Counted from the stretch's first letter, positions 1 through 7,944 are shown. The stretch: 17,907 bases of DNA from DASPPM01 sp035604475 (GCA_035604475.1 DATNIJ010000170.1:1-17907), one strand, 5' to 3'. Translations and numbers: made by a program. The notes: generated by a model from the sequence alone, not told the origin.

Positions 1-749
1 TCCCGCTCGACTACAAGAGCTTCAAATACACCAACCCCGACGACATCGATTCCGCGGTGCGCCTGCCCTATCAAGTGGGCGCCTTCACCTACGCCTTCGT
101 GCTCGGCTTCAACACGACCGTCTATGCGGTCGGGAAGGAGCCCAAGAATTGGGCCGAGTTCTGGGACATCAAGGCGTTCCCTGGACCGCGCACGCTTGCC
201 GGCATGGAGTCGGGCGCCCCCAATCTCGAAATCGCCCTGATCGCCGACGGCGTGCCGATGGACAAAGTCTATCCGATCGACATCGACCGCGCCCTCAAGT
301 CGATGTCGCGCATCAAGCCGGCGGTGGCGAAATTCTGGGACACGGGCGCGCTCTCCGCCCAGATGCTCGCCGACAAGGAAGCCGTGCTCGGCGTCATCTG
401 GAACACGCGGCTGCAAGTGGCGGCGGCCGGCGGCGCACCGCTCGCGGCTCAGTGGAACCAGAACCAGATCCTGGTGCAGTCCTACGGCATCCCCAAGGTC
501 TCCAAGAACGCCGAAGCCGCCCTCAAATACATCGACTATGCGAGCAGCCCCGAGGTTCAGGCGCGCTGGCTCAGCGCCTACAACGCGATCCCGGTCAACG
601 TGAAGGCCTATGCCGCCACACCCAAGCAGCTCATCGACCCCGCGACGAATTTGCCGTGGACGAAGTCGAAGGGCTTCATGAACGACATCAAGTGGTGGGC
701 GGAGAACCGCACGAAGGTGAGCCAGGCCTGGGCCAACTGGGTCCTCTAG
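1..749 (+). CDS. PotD-like ABC transporter substrate-binding protein (5' partial)
   Basis: C-terminal part of a periplasmic binding protein of the spermidine/putrescine (PotD) class, which would capture a small cationic or amino-nitrogen solute and hand it to the permeases encoded just downstream. The reading frame is open from base 3 to the TAG at 747-749, so the N-terminus and signal peptide lie outside the window. Visible family features are the mid-domain segment GFNTTVY, the NWAEFWD motif followed by FPGPRTL, and the C-terminal YIDYASSPEVQ and NAIPVN elements, all usual for this class. The ATPase gene follows after 41 bp, in the typical binding protein-ATPase-permease-permease order. The GTG at 57 is internal, because homology-like sequence continues upstream to the edge. 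The substrate cannot be read from this fragment; polyamine, opine or another small amine are all possible. Confidence 0.9.
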   Translation, partial: PLDYKSFKYTNPDDIDSAVRLPYQVGAFTYAFVLGFNTTVYAVGKEPKNWAEFWDIKAFPGPRTLAGMESGAPNLEIALIADGVPMDKVYPIDIDRALKSMSRIKPAVAKFWDTGALSAQMLADKEAVLGVIWNTRLQVAAAGGAPLAAQWNQNQILVQSYGIPKVSKNAEAALKYIDYASSPEVQARWLSAYNAIPVNVKAYAATPKQLIDPATNLPWTKSKGFMNDIKWWAENRTKVSQAWANWVL

Positions 750-790
750 CTTCGGTTTGGCCGCGCGAGTGCGGTAACGAGGGGGAGACG

Positions 791-1879
791 GTGCGGGGGA
801 CGGTCGAACTGCGCGGCGCCGTCAAGCGCTTTGGCGAGGAGCGCGCGGTCGACGGCATCGACATCGCGGTCGGCGCCGGCGAGTTCTTCTCGCTCCTCGG
901 CCCTTCCGGCTCGGGCAAGACGACGACCCTGATGATGCTCGCGGGCTTCGCCGCCCTCGATGAGGGCCGCCTGCTCGTCGATGGCGTGGACATTACCGAG
1001 GCCCCGCCTCAGCGGCGCGGCTTCGGCGTCGTGTTCCAGAACTACGCGATATTCCCCCACTTGAACGTTTTCGAGAACGTGGCGTTCCCTCTGCGCGCGC
1101 GCGGCAAGACCGATCGCGAGGTGCGCGAGCGGGTCGGCTGGGCCCTCGATCTCGTGCAGCTCGGCGGCTTTGCCGAGCGCTTCTCGCGGCAGCTTTCAGG
1201 CGGCCAGCAACAACGCGTGGCGATCGCGCGCGCCATCGTCTTCGAGCCGAGCATCGTGCTCATGGACGAGCCGCTCGGGGCCCTCGACAAGAACCTCCGC
1301 TACGACATGCAGATGGAGATCAAGGATATCCAGCGGCGGCTCGGCATGACCGTGATCTACGTGACCCACGATCAGGAGGAGGCGATGAACATGTCCGATC
1401 GCCTCGCCATCCTCAATCATGGGCGGATCGAGCAGATCGGCCTGCCGCGCGAGGTCTACGAGCGGCCGGCCAACAGGTTCGTCGGCCGCTTTCTGGGCGA
1501 GGCCAATCTCATCCCCGGGAGCCTCGTGCGCGTGGCAGGGGGCGAAGCCGTCGTTCGGACGGCCGACGGGCGCGAGTATCGCGCCCGCGCGCGGCCCGGG
1601 GTCGCGGTGGGGACGGAGGTCGCCCTCTTCGCGCGGCCCGAGCGGATCGCACTGACCGCGGCAGGGGCCGATGCCGCGGCAAATGGCTCGAACCGCGCGA
1701 AAGGCCGTGTCTATCGCCGCTCGTTCCTCGGCGGCATGATGCGCTGCGTTATAGAAGTGGCACCCGAGCTGCGGCTGACCGTCGATATCCCCAACGTCGG
1801 ACACGCGCGCATCCCCGAGATCGACGAACGCGTCGGCCTCGCCTGGGCGGTCGCCGACAGTCTGATCCTGCCGGGTTGA
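791..1879 (+). CDS. PotA-like ABC transporter ATP-binding protein
   Basis: Cytoplasmic ATPase that powers the importer, 362 residues, usual for PotA/FbpC-type subunits with a C-terminal TOBE domain. Residue positions counted from the GTG start: Walker A GPSGSGKT at 37-44, Q-loop Gln83, signature LSGGQQQ at 135-141, Walker B VLMDEP at 156-161, and H-loop His193 in VTHDQEEAM. The last ~110 residues fit a regulatory TOBE fold (FARPERI segment). The frame is open far upstream, but GTG 791 is chosen. It follows the end of the binding-protein gene, has a GAGGGGGAG ribosome site at 779-787, and places the first ABC beta strand (VELRGAVKRFG) at the N-terminus as expected. The next permease ATG follows the stop after two bases, so the genes are co-transcribed and probably translationally coupled. 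Confidence 0.95.
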   Translation: MRGTVELRGAVKRFGEERAVDGIDIAVGAGEFFSLLGPSGSGKTTTLMMLAGFAALDEGRLLVDGVDITEAPPQRRGFGVVFQNYAIFPHLNVFENVAFPLRARGKTDREVRERVGWALDLVQLGGFAERFSRQLSGGQQQRVAIARAIVFEPSIVLMDEPLGALDKNLRYDMQMEIKDIQRRLGMTVIYVTHDQEEAMNMSDRLAILNHGRIEQIGLPREVYERPANRFVGRFLGEANLIPGSLVRVAGGEAVVRTADGREYRARARPGVAVGTEVALFARPERIALTAAGADAAANGSNRAKGRVYRRSFLGGMMRCVIEVAPELRLTVDIPNVGHARIPEIDERVGLAWAVADSLILPG

Positions 1880-1881
1880 CC

Positions 1882-2721
1882 ATGACGCGCATCGATCGCC
1901 AGGCGACATTCTTGATGCTGCCCAGCTACGTCATGTTGGCGGTCACCTTCATCGTGCCGCTCATGTGGTTTTTCGTGCGCGTGCTGTTGATAGACGCGAG
2001 CCCGGCGGCCTTGCCCGACACCATCTTGAGCGTGGCGACCTCGCGTCCCATGTTGATAGCGACGGTGGCGACGATCTGGATCTCACTCCTGGTGACGGGG
2101 ATCACGCTGCTGCTCGGCTATCCGCTCGCTTATTATCTCGCCAATCGCGGCGGCCCGCGTTTCACTCTGGTCATCTTCTGCGTGATCGTGCCGTATTTCA
2201 CCAGCGTCATCGTGCGTACCTACTCGTGGATGGTACTGCTCGGGCGCAACGGCATCGTCAATCAGGCTCTCGCCCACCTCGGCGTCATCGACGAGCCGCT
2301 GCCGCTTCTCTACAACAAATTCGCCATTGTCGTCGGCATGGCCTACGTGCTGTTGCCCTACATGGTGCTGACCCTCTACGCGGCGATGAGGGCGATAGAC
2401 CCGATGTTGCTGCGCGCCGCCCGGGCGCTAGGTGCCGGTGGCGCTTATGTGTTCCGCCGCGTCTATCTGCCGCTCAGCCTGCACGGCGTGATCTCGGGCG
2501 CGTTGATCGTGTTCATTCTTTCGATCGGGTTTTTCATAACGCCCTCGCTGATGGGCGGCCCGTCCGACGTCATGGTCGCGATGCTGATCGAGCGCTCGGT
2601 CGAGATCACGCTCGATTGGCAGACCGCCACCGTCATGTCCCTTTTCCTTCTCGCCGTGACCTTGCTGCTCTACGCGGTCTATTACCGGGTCACCGATATC
2701 CGGCGCCTGGTGGGGGGTTAG
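1882..2721 (+). CDS. PotB-like ABC transporter permease
   Basis: Inner-membrane permease of the binding-protein-dependent transport family, 279 residues, with about six hydrophobic segments (roughly residues 12-36, 58-84, 95-120, 148-168, 203-224, 250-268). The EAA loop that docks on the ATPase is at about 178-201 (RAARALGAGG...RRVYLPLS). The IPYF/VPYF and RTYSW motifs around residues 103-116 are typical of PotB. ATG 1882 was chosen over the in-frame TTG at 1876, which overlaps the previous stop; the TTG would add only two residues and cannot be excluded. It lies between the ATPase and the second permease with almost no spacing, so the two permeases form the heterodimeric channel. Family assignment is firm; the solute is unknown. 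Confidence 0.93.
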   Translation: MTRIDRQATFLMLPSYVMLAVTFIVPLMWFFVRVLLIDASPAALPDTILSVATSRPMLIATVATIWISLLVTGITLLLGYPLAYYLANRGGPRFTLVIFCVIVPYFTSVIVRTYSWMVLLGRNGIVNQALAHLGVIDEPLPLLYNKFAIVVGMAYVLLPYMVLTLYAAMRAIDPMLLRAARALGAGGAYVFRRVYLPLSLHGVISGALIVFILSIGFFITPSLMGGPSDVMVAMLIERSVEITLDWQTATVMSLFLLAVTLLLYAVYYRVTDIRRLVGG

Positions 2722-2723
2722 CC

Positions 2724-3515
2724 ATGGAGCGGGCGACCGAACGGCTGTTGCCGATCTTCGTGACGCTCGTCTGCCTGACGCTGATCGTGCCGATCGCGAT
2801 CGTCATCGTGCTGGCGTTCAGCGGTCAAGGCTTCCTCAAATTCCCGCCGGACTCCCTGTCGCTGCGATGGTTTGCAACGTTCTTCGGTGACGCCCGCTGG
2901 CAGGCGTCCTTGCGCTCGAGCGTAATCATCGCCGCGATTGCTTGCGCGATCGCCACCTGCCTGGGCTTCTTCGCCGCCTACGCCTTCGTGCGCCGCGACT
3001 TTCGGGGCAAGAGGTTCGTCCTCTCGCTCATGCTCCTGCCGATCATCGTGCCGACGGTGATCACGGCGATCGCGATGTATTTCCTCTCGGCACGCCTCGG
3101 TCTCGTCGGCAACATGCTGTGGATCGGCTGCTGCCACGCGGCACTCGCATTGCCCGTCGTGCTGTTGATCCTGCTTTCGACCCTGCAAGGCGTGGATGTG
3201 AACATGGAGCGGGCGGCCTTGAGCCTCGGCAGCAGTTGGTCGCGCATGATGTGGCGGGTGGTCGTGCCGATGGCCGCACCGGGGATCATCTCATCGGCGT
3301 TGTTCGCCTTTCTCGCCTCGTTCGACGAGCTGATCGTCTCGCTTTTCCTGACCAATGCCGCGACGCAAACCCTGCCCGTGCGCATCTGGAACAGTCTGCA
3401 CTTGGAAATCGAGCCTACCATCGCGGCGGTGAGCGCGTTCCTGATCGGGGTCACCGCCGTCATTCTGCTTTTGGATAGCGTCTTGCGGGGGCGGCGCCGG
3501 CCGGCCCGTGCCTAG
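2724..3515 (+). CDS. PotC-like ABC transporter permease
   Basis: Second inner-membrane permease of the same importer, 263 residues. It starts with a hydrophobic helix at about 10-32 after a short basic/acidic N-terminus (MERATER). It has the PotC hallmark LSLRWF near residues 45-50, further membrane segments near 67-88, 98-120, 135-152, 183-205 and 232-251, and an EAA loop at about 162-187 (ERAALSLGS...VVVPMAAPG). The C-terminal SFDELIVSLFL and TLPVRIWNS motifs are typical of the family. ATG 2724 lies two bases after the previous stop. The frame is open upstream on the antisense side of the first permease region, but that stretch is a shadow and gives no permease-like sequence. Its C-terminal tail is arginine-rich (GRRRPARA). 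Confidence 0.94.
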   Translation: MERATERLLPIFVTLVCLTLIVPIAIVIVLAFSGQGFLKFPPDSLSLRWFATFFGDARWQASLRSSVIIAAIACAIATCLGFFAAYAFVRRDFRGKRFVLSLMLLPIIVPTVITAIAMYFLSARLGLVGNMLWIGCCHAALALPVVLLILLSTLQGVDVNMERAALSLGSSWSRMMWRVVVPMAAPGIISSALFAFLASFDELIVSLFLTNAATQTLPVRIWNSLHLEIEPTIAAVSAFLIGVTAVILLLDSVLRGRRRPARA

Positions 3516-3530
3516 CGGGGGACAAGCGCC

Positions 3531-4667
3531 ATGGGGACTCATCCGCATTTCGCGCCCGACGAATTCGCCGGCCGGATCGCGCGTCTGCGCGCGCGCATGC
3601 GCGCGGCCGAGGCCGATGTCGCCCTCTTCGACGAGCTCGAAGCGATGGCGTGGCTCAGCGGCTACGGCAATTCGGAGAACCGCTGGCGTTGCTTAGCTAT
3701 CCCGCTCGAGGGCGAGCCGTTCTTCTTCATCCGCGCGCTCGACGCAGGCCCGTGCCGCGCTCGCATTTGGTTCGAGGACGTGGTCACCTTCAAGGATTGG
3801 GAAGACCCCATGCAGGGGCTGGCTCAGGCCCTCGGCGCGCGGCGCCTGGCGAGCGCGCGGATCGGCGTCAATCTCGGCTCCTATTGCTTGTCGGTCGCGC
3901 GCTTCGAGGCGATGAAGGCGGCCTTGCCCGGGGCGCGCTTCGTCGATCTCGGTGCTGTCGCTGACGAATTGCGGCTGATCAAATCGCCGGCGGAGATCGG
4001 CCTCCTCCGCAAGGCTGCCCGGATCGCCGATGAGGCGTTGCGGAGTGCTGCCGCGGCGTGCGTGCGCGGCGGCTCGGAGCGTGCTGCGGCCAAGGCCGCG
4101 ATGGCCGCCTTCGTCGATCTCGGCGCCGATCCGGGCGGGCCGGGCCCGATCTCGCGCGCGCGGGGCTGGGATTTTCTTCACGGCCACCTCGACGACGAGG
4201 CCTTGGCTGAGGGCGAGGTCGTGCATTTGGAAATCGTCCCCCGTGTCGGCGGCTACAGCGCGCGGGTCATGCGCTGCGTCACGGTGGGCGCACCGCCGGC
4301 GGAGTTCGTCCGCGCGGCCGAGCGGCTTGCCGCCCTGCAGGACGCGCAGATCGCGGCAATCAAGCCCGGCGCTGTCGCCGAGGACGTCGATGCGATCCTG
4401 CGCGAGGGCATCCTGTCGGTGGGCCTGCGGCAGAGTGTGGACAACATCACCGGCTACACGCTCGGCTATTATTCCCACGCGACGCCGCGGACGAGCGATT
4501 TCACCCGCATCTTCTGCCCGGGCGCGCGCTGGCGCATCGAGCCGGGCATGGTCTTCCACATGTATGTCTCGGCCGCCGGTGCCTCGTTCAGCGAGACCGT
4601 GCTGGTGACCGAGGCGGGCGCCGAGCGCGTCACGCGGCTGCCGCGCACCCTCATCGTCAATCCGTAG
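3531..4667 (+). CDS. M24-fold hydrolase, creatinase/ectoine hydrolase-like, metal ligands mostly lost
   Basis: A 378-residue cytoplasmic protein with the two-domain layout of the prolidase/creatinase (M24) family: an N-terminal creatinase-like domain (about 10-150), the linker ELRLIKSPAEI at 146-156, then the pita-bread domain. Compared with E. coli PepP (recalled from memory), the metal positions are Glu234 (usually Asp), Arg245 (usually Asp), Tyr309 (usually His), Tyr345 (usually Glu) and Glu355 (retained). His217 and His316 fall where the substrate-contacting histidines sit. Such a site should not hold two metal ions. This fits the metal-free branch that includes creatinase and ectoine hydrolase (DoeA/EutD) rather than a peptidase. 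A GGGGGA ribosome site precedes ATG 3531. The gene is 15 bp after the permease and 15 bp before the oxidase gene, so it probably cleaves the imported solute. The exact substrate is unknown. Confidence 0.85.
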   Translation: MGTHPHFAPDEFAGRIARLRARMRAAEADVALFDELEAMAWLSGYGNSENRWRCLAIPLEGEPFFFIRALDAGPCRARIWFEDVVTFKDWEDPMQGLAQALGARRLASARIGVNLGSYCLSVARFEAMKAALPGARFVDLGAVADELRLIKSPAEIGLLRKAARIADEALRSAAAACVRGGSERAAAKAAMAAFVDLGADPGGPGPISRARGWDFLHGHLDDEALAEGEVVHLEIVPRVGGYSARVMRCVTVGAPPAEFVRAAERLAALQDAQIAAIKPGAVAEDVDAILREGILSVGLRQSVDNITGYTLGYYSHATPRTSDFTRIFCPGARWRIEPGMVFHMYVSAAGASFSETVLVTEAGAERVTRLPRTLIVNP

Positions 4668-4682
4668 CGAACGGGGAACAGC

Positions 4683-5939
4683 ATGAGCGCGATCGAGCAA
4701 AAGATCATCGTTGTCGGTGCCGGCGTCGTCGGCCTGTCGGCCGCCCTCTATCTGCAGCGCGCCGGTCTCAAGGTCGCGGTGGTGGACCCGTTGCCGCCGG
4801 CCGGCGGCACCTCCTTCGGCAACGCCGGGCTGATCAGCCCCGATACCGCCGTGCCGATCGCGCTCCCGGGCATGCTGCAGAGGGTGCCGCGATGGTTGAC
4901 CGACCCCATGGGCCCGCTCGCCGTGCGGCCGGCGTATTTCCCGAAGGCGCTGCCGTGGCTCCTGCGCTGGATCGAGGCGAGCCGGCTGCCGCGCGTGATC
5001 GCGATCTCCGACGCGATGCGCGCGCTGCACAAGGACAGCTTTGCGTGCTGGCAGGAGCTCCTCGGGCCCAAGCTCTTCGGCGAATTGATCCGGACATCCG
5101 GTCAGGTGCAGCTTTGGGATGGCGCTAGCGAAAGCCGGGGTGCCAAGATCGAGCGCGACCTGCGCGAGCGTCACGGCATTCGCGCCGAGGTGCTTGGCCC
5201 CGACGATCTGCGTCAGCTGTACCCCGGCATCGCGCGCGACGTGACCCGCGGCGTGCTGGTGCCGGGCAATGGCTATACCATCAGCCCCGCGCGTCTCGTG
5301 CGGAGCTTGGGCGAGCTCTTTCGCGAGGCGGGCGGGGATATCGTCGCCGAGCGCGTGCTGAAGATCATCCCGCGCGAGGGAAATGCCGGCTATCTCTTGA
5401 TGACCAATATCGCCAACCGCACCGCGCAAAAGCTGGTGGTCGCGGCGGGTGCCTGGTCGGGCGAGCTATTGGCCCCGCTCGGCATCAAGCTACCGCTCGA
5501 GAGCGAGCGCGGCTACCACGCGATGCTGCCCGACCACAACCTCCGTCTGCCGATTCCGATAGGTTACAAGAGCCGCGGCTTCGGCATGGCGCCGATGGAG
5601 GAGGGCTTGCGCGTCGCGGGCACGGTCGAGATCGCCGGCCTGCAGGCCCCGCCCAACGAGGGGCGCGCCAAGATTCTGATCGAGCACGCGCGCCGCCTCT
5701 TCCCCGAGCTCAAGCACCGCGAAGCGCGCCTGTGGATGGGGCATCGCCCGTCAACGCCCGACAGCCTGCCGATCCTGGGCGAGACGCGCAGTCGTGCGGG
5801 CCTCTTCCTCGCCTTCGGACACGGGCATTTCGGCATGACCGGGGGACCGCCGAGCGGGCGGCTGCTCACGCGGCTGATCCTGGGCCAGCCTGAGAAGATC
5901 GACCCGACCCCCTATAGCCCGAGCCGCTTCGGTGCGTGA
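4683..5939 (+). CDS. FAD-dependent oxidoreductase, DAO/DadA family
   Basis: A 418-residue flavoenzyme of the D-amino-acid oxidase/dehydrogenase superfamily, which oxidises the C-N bond of D-amino acids or secondary amines (DadA, sarcosine or glycine oxidase relatives). The Rossmann FAD motif GAGVVG is at residues 12-17 after strand KIIVV. The acid at the end of the second strand is Asp35, GGTSFGNAGLI at 41-51 is the usual DadA-like segment, AAGAWSG is at 254-260, and the C-terminal FAD/substrate signature WMGHRPSTPDSLP at 351-363 is followed by GHGHFGMTGG at 379-388. ATG 4683 follows a GGGGAA ribosome site and lies 15 bp after the M24 gene. As the last gene of the operon it probably oxidises the product released by the upstream hydrolase; that link is inference. 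A hairpin-rich repeat begins just after its stop. Confidence 0.92.
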   Translation: MSAIEQKIIVVGAGVVGLSAALYLQRAGLKVAVVDPLPPAGGTSFGNAGLISPDTAVPIALPGMLQRVPRWLTDPMGPLAVRPAYFPKALPWLLRWIEASRLPRVIAISDAMRALHKDSFACWQELLGPKLFGELIRTSGQVQLWDGASESRGAKIERDLRERHGIRAEVLGPDDLRQLYPGIARDVTRGVLVPGNGYTISPARLVRSLGELFREAGGDIVAERVLKIIPREGNAGYLLMTNIANRTAQKLVVAAGAWSGELLAPLGIKLPLESERGYHAMLPDHNLRLPIPIGYKSRGFGMAPMEEGLRVAGTVEIAGLQAPPNEGRAKILIEHARRLFPELKHREARLWMGHRPSTPDSLPILGETRSRAGLFLAFGHGHFGMTGGPPSGRLLTRLILGQPEKIDPTPYSPSRFGA

Positions 5940-5944
5940 GCGGC

Positions 5945-6100
5945 TTAGTGCCAGCTCTCCCAAATCCGAGCGTCACCCCCACCCCACCCTCCCCCTTCAA
6001 GGGGGAGGGGGAAATTATTGGAATCCCTCGGTAATCCCCTCCCCCCTTGAGGGGAGGGCAGGGAGGGGGTGGATCACGCGCTCATGATTTTGAGTACTAG
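5945..6100 (+). repeat. Intergenic palindromic repeat, copy 1 (156 bp)
   Basis: This fills the convergent gap between the oxidase gene and the minus-strand ATPase gene. It aligns end to end, in the same orientation, with a second copy at 15077-15234. By hand I count about 13 substitutions (mostly transitions) and two single-base length differences, near 90 percent identity. Each copy is an imperfect long palindrome: TTAGTGCC at the left faces GAGTACTAG at the right, and CGTCACCCC faces GGGTGGATCACG. Two inner C-run/G-run hairpins lie within it. There is no coding potential and no transposase. Elements of this style are known as dispersed repeats in alphaproteobacterial genomes; I do not recall a named family for this exact sequence. 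Confidence 0.85.
5987..6058. terminator. Twin GC-rich hairpins, probable bidirectional terminator
   Basis: The first hairpin pairs 5987-5997 with 5999-6009 (CCCTCCCCCTT against its exact complement; the loop is effectively TTCAA). The second pairs about 6037-6044 with 6051-6058. They lie between two converging operons, 48 bp after the oxidase stop and about 48 bp after the minus-strand ATPase stop. There is no clear U-run on either side, so factor-independent termination is uncertain. The location and stem strength are the only support. Confidence 0.45.
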
Positions 6101-6105
6101 GCGCG

Positions 6106-7944
6106 CTACACTTCCGCCGGAAGCGGCAGCGGCGGCACGGCGGCAAGGAGGGCCTGCGTGTAAGGATGAGCGGGTGCTTCGTAGATGCGCGCGGCCGGTC
6201 CCGCCTCCTGCACGGCACCGCCGCGCATAACGATCACCTCGTCCGCGACCTGACGCACGACTGCGAGGTTGTGCGAGATGAAAAGATAGGCGCAGCGGAG
6301 GTGCTGCTTCTGCGCGAGCAGAAGCTCGATGATGGTCGCCTGCACCGACACGTCGAGTGAGGTCGTCGGCTCGTCGAGGATGACGAGTTGCGGCTCGGTC
6401 ACGAAGGCGCGGGCGAGCGCTATGCGCTGCTTCTCGCCCCCACTCAGCTGCTGCGGATAGCGCTCGAGGAAGCCGTCGCCGAGGCCGACCGAGTCGAGCA
6501 CGGCGCGGACGCGCTCGCGCCGCTCCTGAGCCGAGGTGCCGTCGAGGCGAAGCGGCCGGCCGACCAGCTCGAGGACCGTCTTCTTGGGGTTGAGCGAGCT
6601 CGTCGGATTCTGGAAGACGATCTGCGCGTTGCGCCGGAAACGCCGGAGCCGCGCCGCATCGAGCGCGAAGACATCCTCGCCGCGGAAGAGCACGCGGCCC
6701 CCTACCTTGGCTTCGAGACGGAGGATCGTGCGCGCGATGGTGGATTTGCCGCTGCCGCTCTCGCCGACGATCGCGAGCACGCGCTCTTGCGGCAGCTGGA
6801 AAGAGACCTCTCGCACGGCACGGACGACGCCACGCTTGCCAAAGCTCAGGAAGCCGCCGGAGCGCCGATAGTCGACCGAGAGCGCGGCGACCTCGAGAAG
6901 CACGGGCGGGCGGTGCGAGTCCGCGGCATCTGCGGACTTTGCGATCGCATGGAGGGGCCTCGCTGCGAATAGGGCCGGGTCGGTCGCGAAATGGCAGCGC
7001 GAGCGGTGAGGGGCCGCCGACACGGCGGCGAAGGGCGGCCGCGCGGTGCGGCAGAGCTCGGCAGCGAATTCGCAGCGCTCGGCGAATACGCAGCGCGAGA
7101 AGCGCGTTGGTTCGCGCGAGGCCGTCCCCGGGATGCCGTGAAGCTCGGCTCGTCCGGCGATGCGGGGCACGGCGGCAATGAGCCCGCGCGTGTAAGGATT
7201 TCGCGAATGCCGCAGGATGCGCTCGGCGGGGCCGAGCTCCATGAGCTCGCCGGCATAAAGCACGCCGATGCGGTCCGCGATCTCCGCAACCGCACCAAGA
7301 TCGTGCGAGACGAAGAGGATCGCCGCGCGGACCTTGCGGCGAAGTGCGCGCACGAGCTCGAGCACCTTCGCCTGGACGATCACGTCGAGGGCCGTCGTCG
7401 GCTCGTCCATCAGAAGCACGTCGGGCTCGCAGCTGAGTGCCATCGCGATCACGGCGCGCTGCCGCATGCCGCCCGAAAGCTGGTGCGGGTAGGCAGCGTA
7501 TGTCCGCTCCGGCTCGTCGAGCTCGACCGTGCGCAGGAGCTCGAGCGTGCGCTCGCGCGCCCGGCGCTCATCGAGGCCGAGATGCCTCTCCAGCACCTCC
7601 GCGATCTGCCGGCCCACCGTCAGCGCCGGATTGAGCGCCGTGCCGGGGTCCTGATAGACCATGGCAAGACGCCGGCCGCGAATGCCGTCGAGCGTTCGCC
7701 GGTCGGCGTTGAGCAGGTTTCGGCCGCGATAGCGGATCGCACCCGACTCGACGACCGCGTTCGCCGGCAGATAGTTCATGATCGCGAAGAGTGCGGTCGA
7801 CTTGCCGGAGCCCGATTCGCCGACAAGACCGACCGTCTCGCTCTCGTGGAGCGTGACTGCGAGGTCCTTGAGCGCAGGGTAGCGCTGCCCGCCCGCGAAG
7901 AAGCTCACCGTGAGGTCTTCGATCTCGATGATCGGCTCAGACAT
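6106..7944 (-). CDS. Fused dipeptide/oligopeptide ABC transporter ATPase (DppD-DppF type)
   Basis: A 612-residue cytoplasmic protein carrying both ATPase domains of a peptide-type importer in one chain. Domain 1: Walker A GESGSGKS at 42-49, Q-loop Gln98, signature LSGGMRQ at 156-162, Walker B LLMDEP at 177-182, His214. It is followed by the oligopeptide-transporter C-terminal region with Cys285, Cys291, Cys298 and Cys317, the arrangement linked to a [4Fe-4S] cluster in DppD. Domain 2: Walker A GESGSGKS at 394-401, Gln445, LSGGEKQ at 500-506, VILDEP at 521-526, His558; it ends without a second cysteine region. The ATG at 7944 (MSEPIIEIEDL) is preferred over the longer frame to 7992, whose extra residues are shadow sequence. 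Start and permease stop overlap by 8 bp. Fused forms are also common in glutathione- and nickel-type systems. Confidence 0.93.
   Translation of the reverse strand: MSEPIIEIEDLTVSFFAGGQRYPALKDLAVTLHESETVGLVGESGSGKSTALFAIMNYLPANAVVESGAIRYRGRNLLNADRRTLDGIRGRRLAMVYQDPGTALNPALTVGRQIAEVLERHLGLDERRARERTLELLRTVELDEPERTYAAYPHQLSGGMRQRAVIAMALSCEPDVLLMDEPTTALDVIVQAKVLELVRALRRKVRAAILFVSHDLGAVAEIADRIGVLYAGELMELGPAERILRHSRNPYTRGLIAAVPRIAGRAELHGIPGTASREPTRFSRCVFAERCEFAAELCRTARPPFAAVSAAPHRSRCHFATDPALFAARPLHAIAKSADAADSHRPPVLLEVAALSVDYRRSGGFLSFGKRGVVRAVREVSFQLPQERVLAIVGESGSGKSTIARTILRLEAKVGGRVLFRGEDVFALDAARLRRFRRNAQIVFQNPTSSLNPKKTVLELVGRPLRLDGTSAQERRERVRAVLDSVGLGDGFLERYPQQLSGGEKQRIALARAFVTEPQLVILDEPTTSLDVSVQATIIELLLAQKQHLRCAYLFISHNLAVVRQVADEVIVMRGGAVQEAGPAARIYEAPAHPYTQALLAAVPPLPLPAEV

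Noticed and set aside
149..790. Upstream extension of the first ATPase gene
   Set aside because: It overlaps the binding-protein gene and is Arg/His-rich shadow sequence; the ABC domain starts at the GTG at 791.
3531..4667. Simple call as Xaa-Pro aminopeptidase
   Set aside because: The fold matches, but four of five metal-ligand positions differ from the peptidase pattern, three of them drastically.
3693..5429. Long open frame of 578 codons on the minus strand opposite the M24 and oxidase genes
   Set aside because: Low-complexity composition rich in Arg, Ala, Asp and His, no family motif, fully antisense to two well-supported genes; a GC-rich shadow.
5945..6100. Possible CRISPR or insertion sequence at the repeat
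   Set aside because: Only two copies 9 kb apart, no spacer array, no transposase gene in or near either copy.
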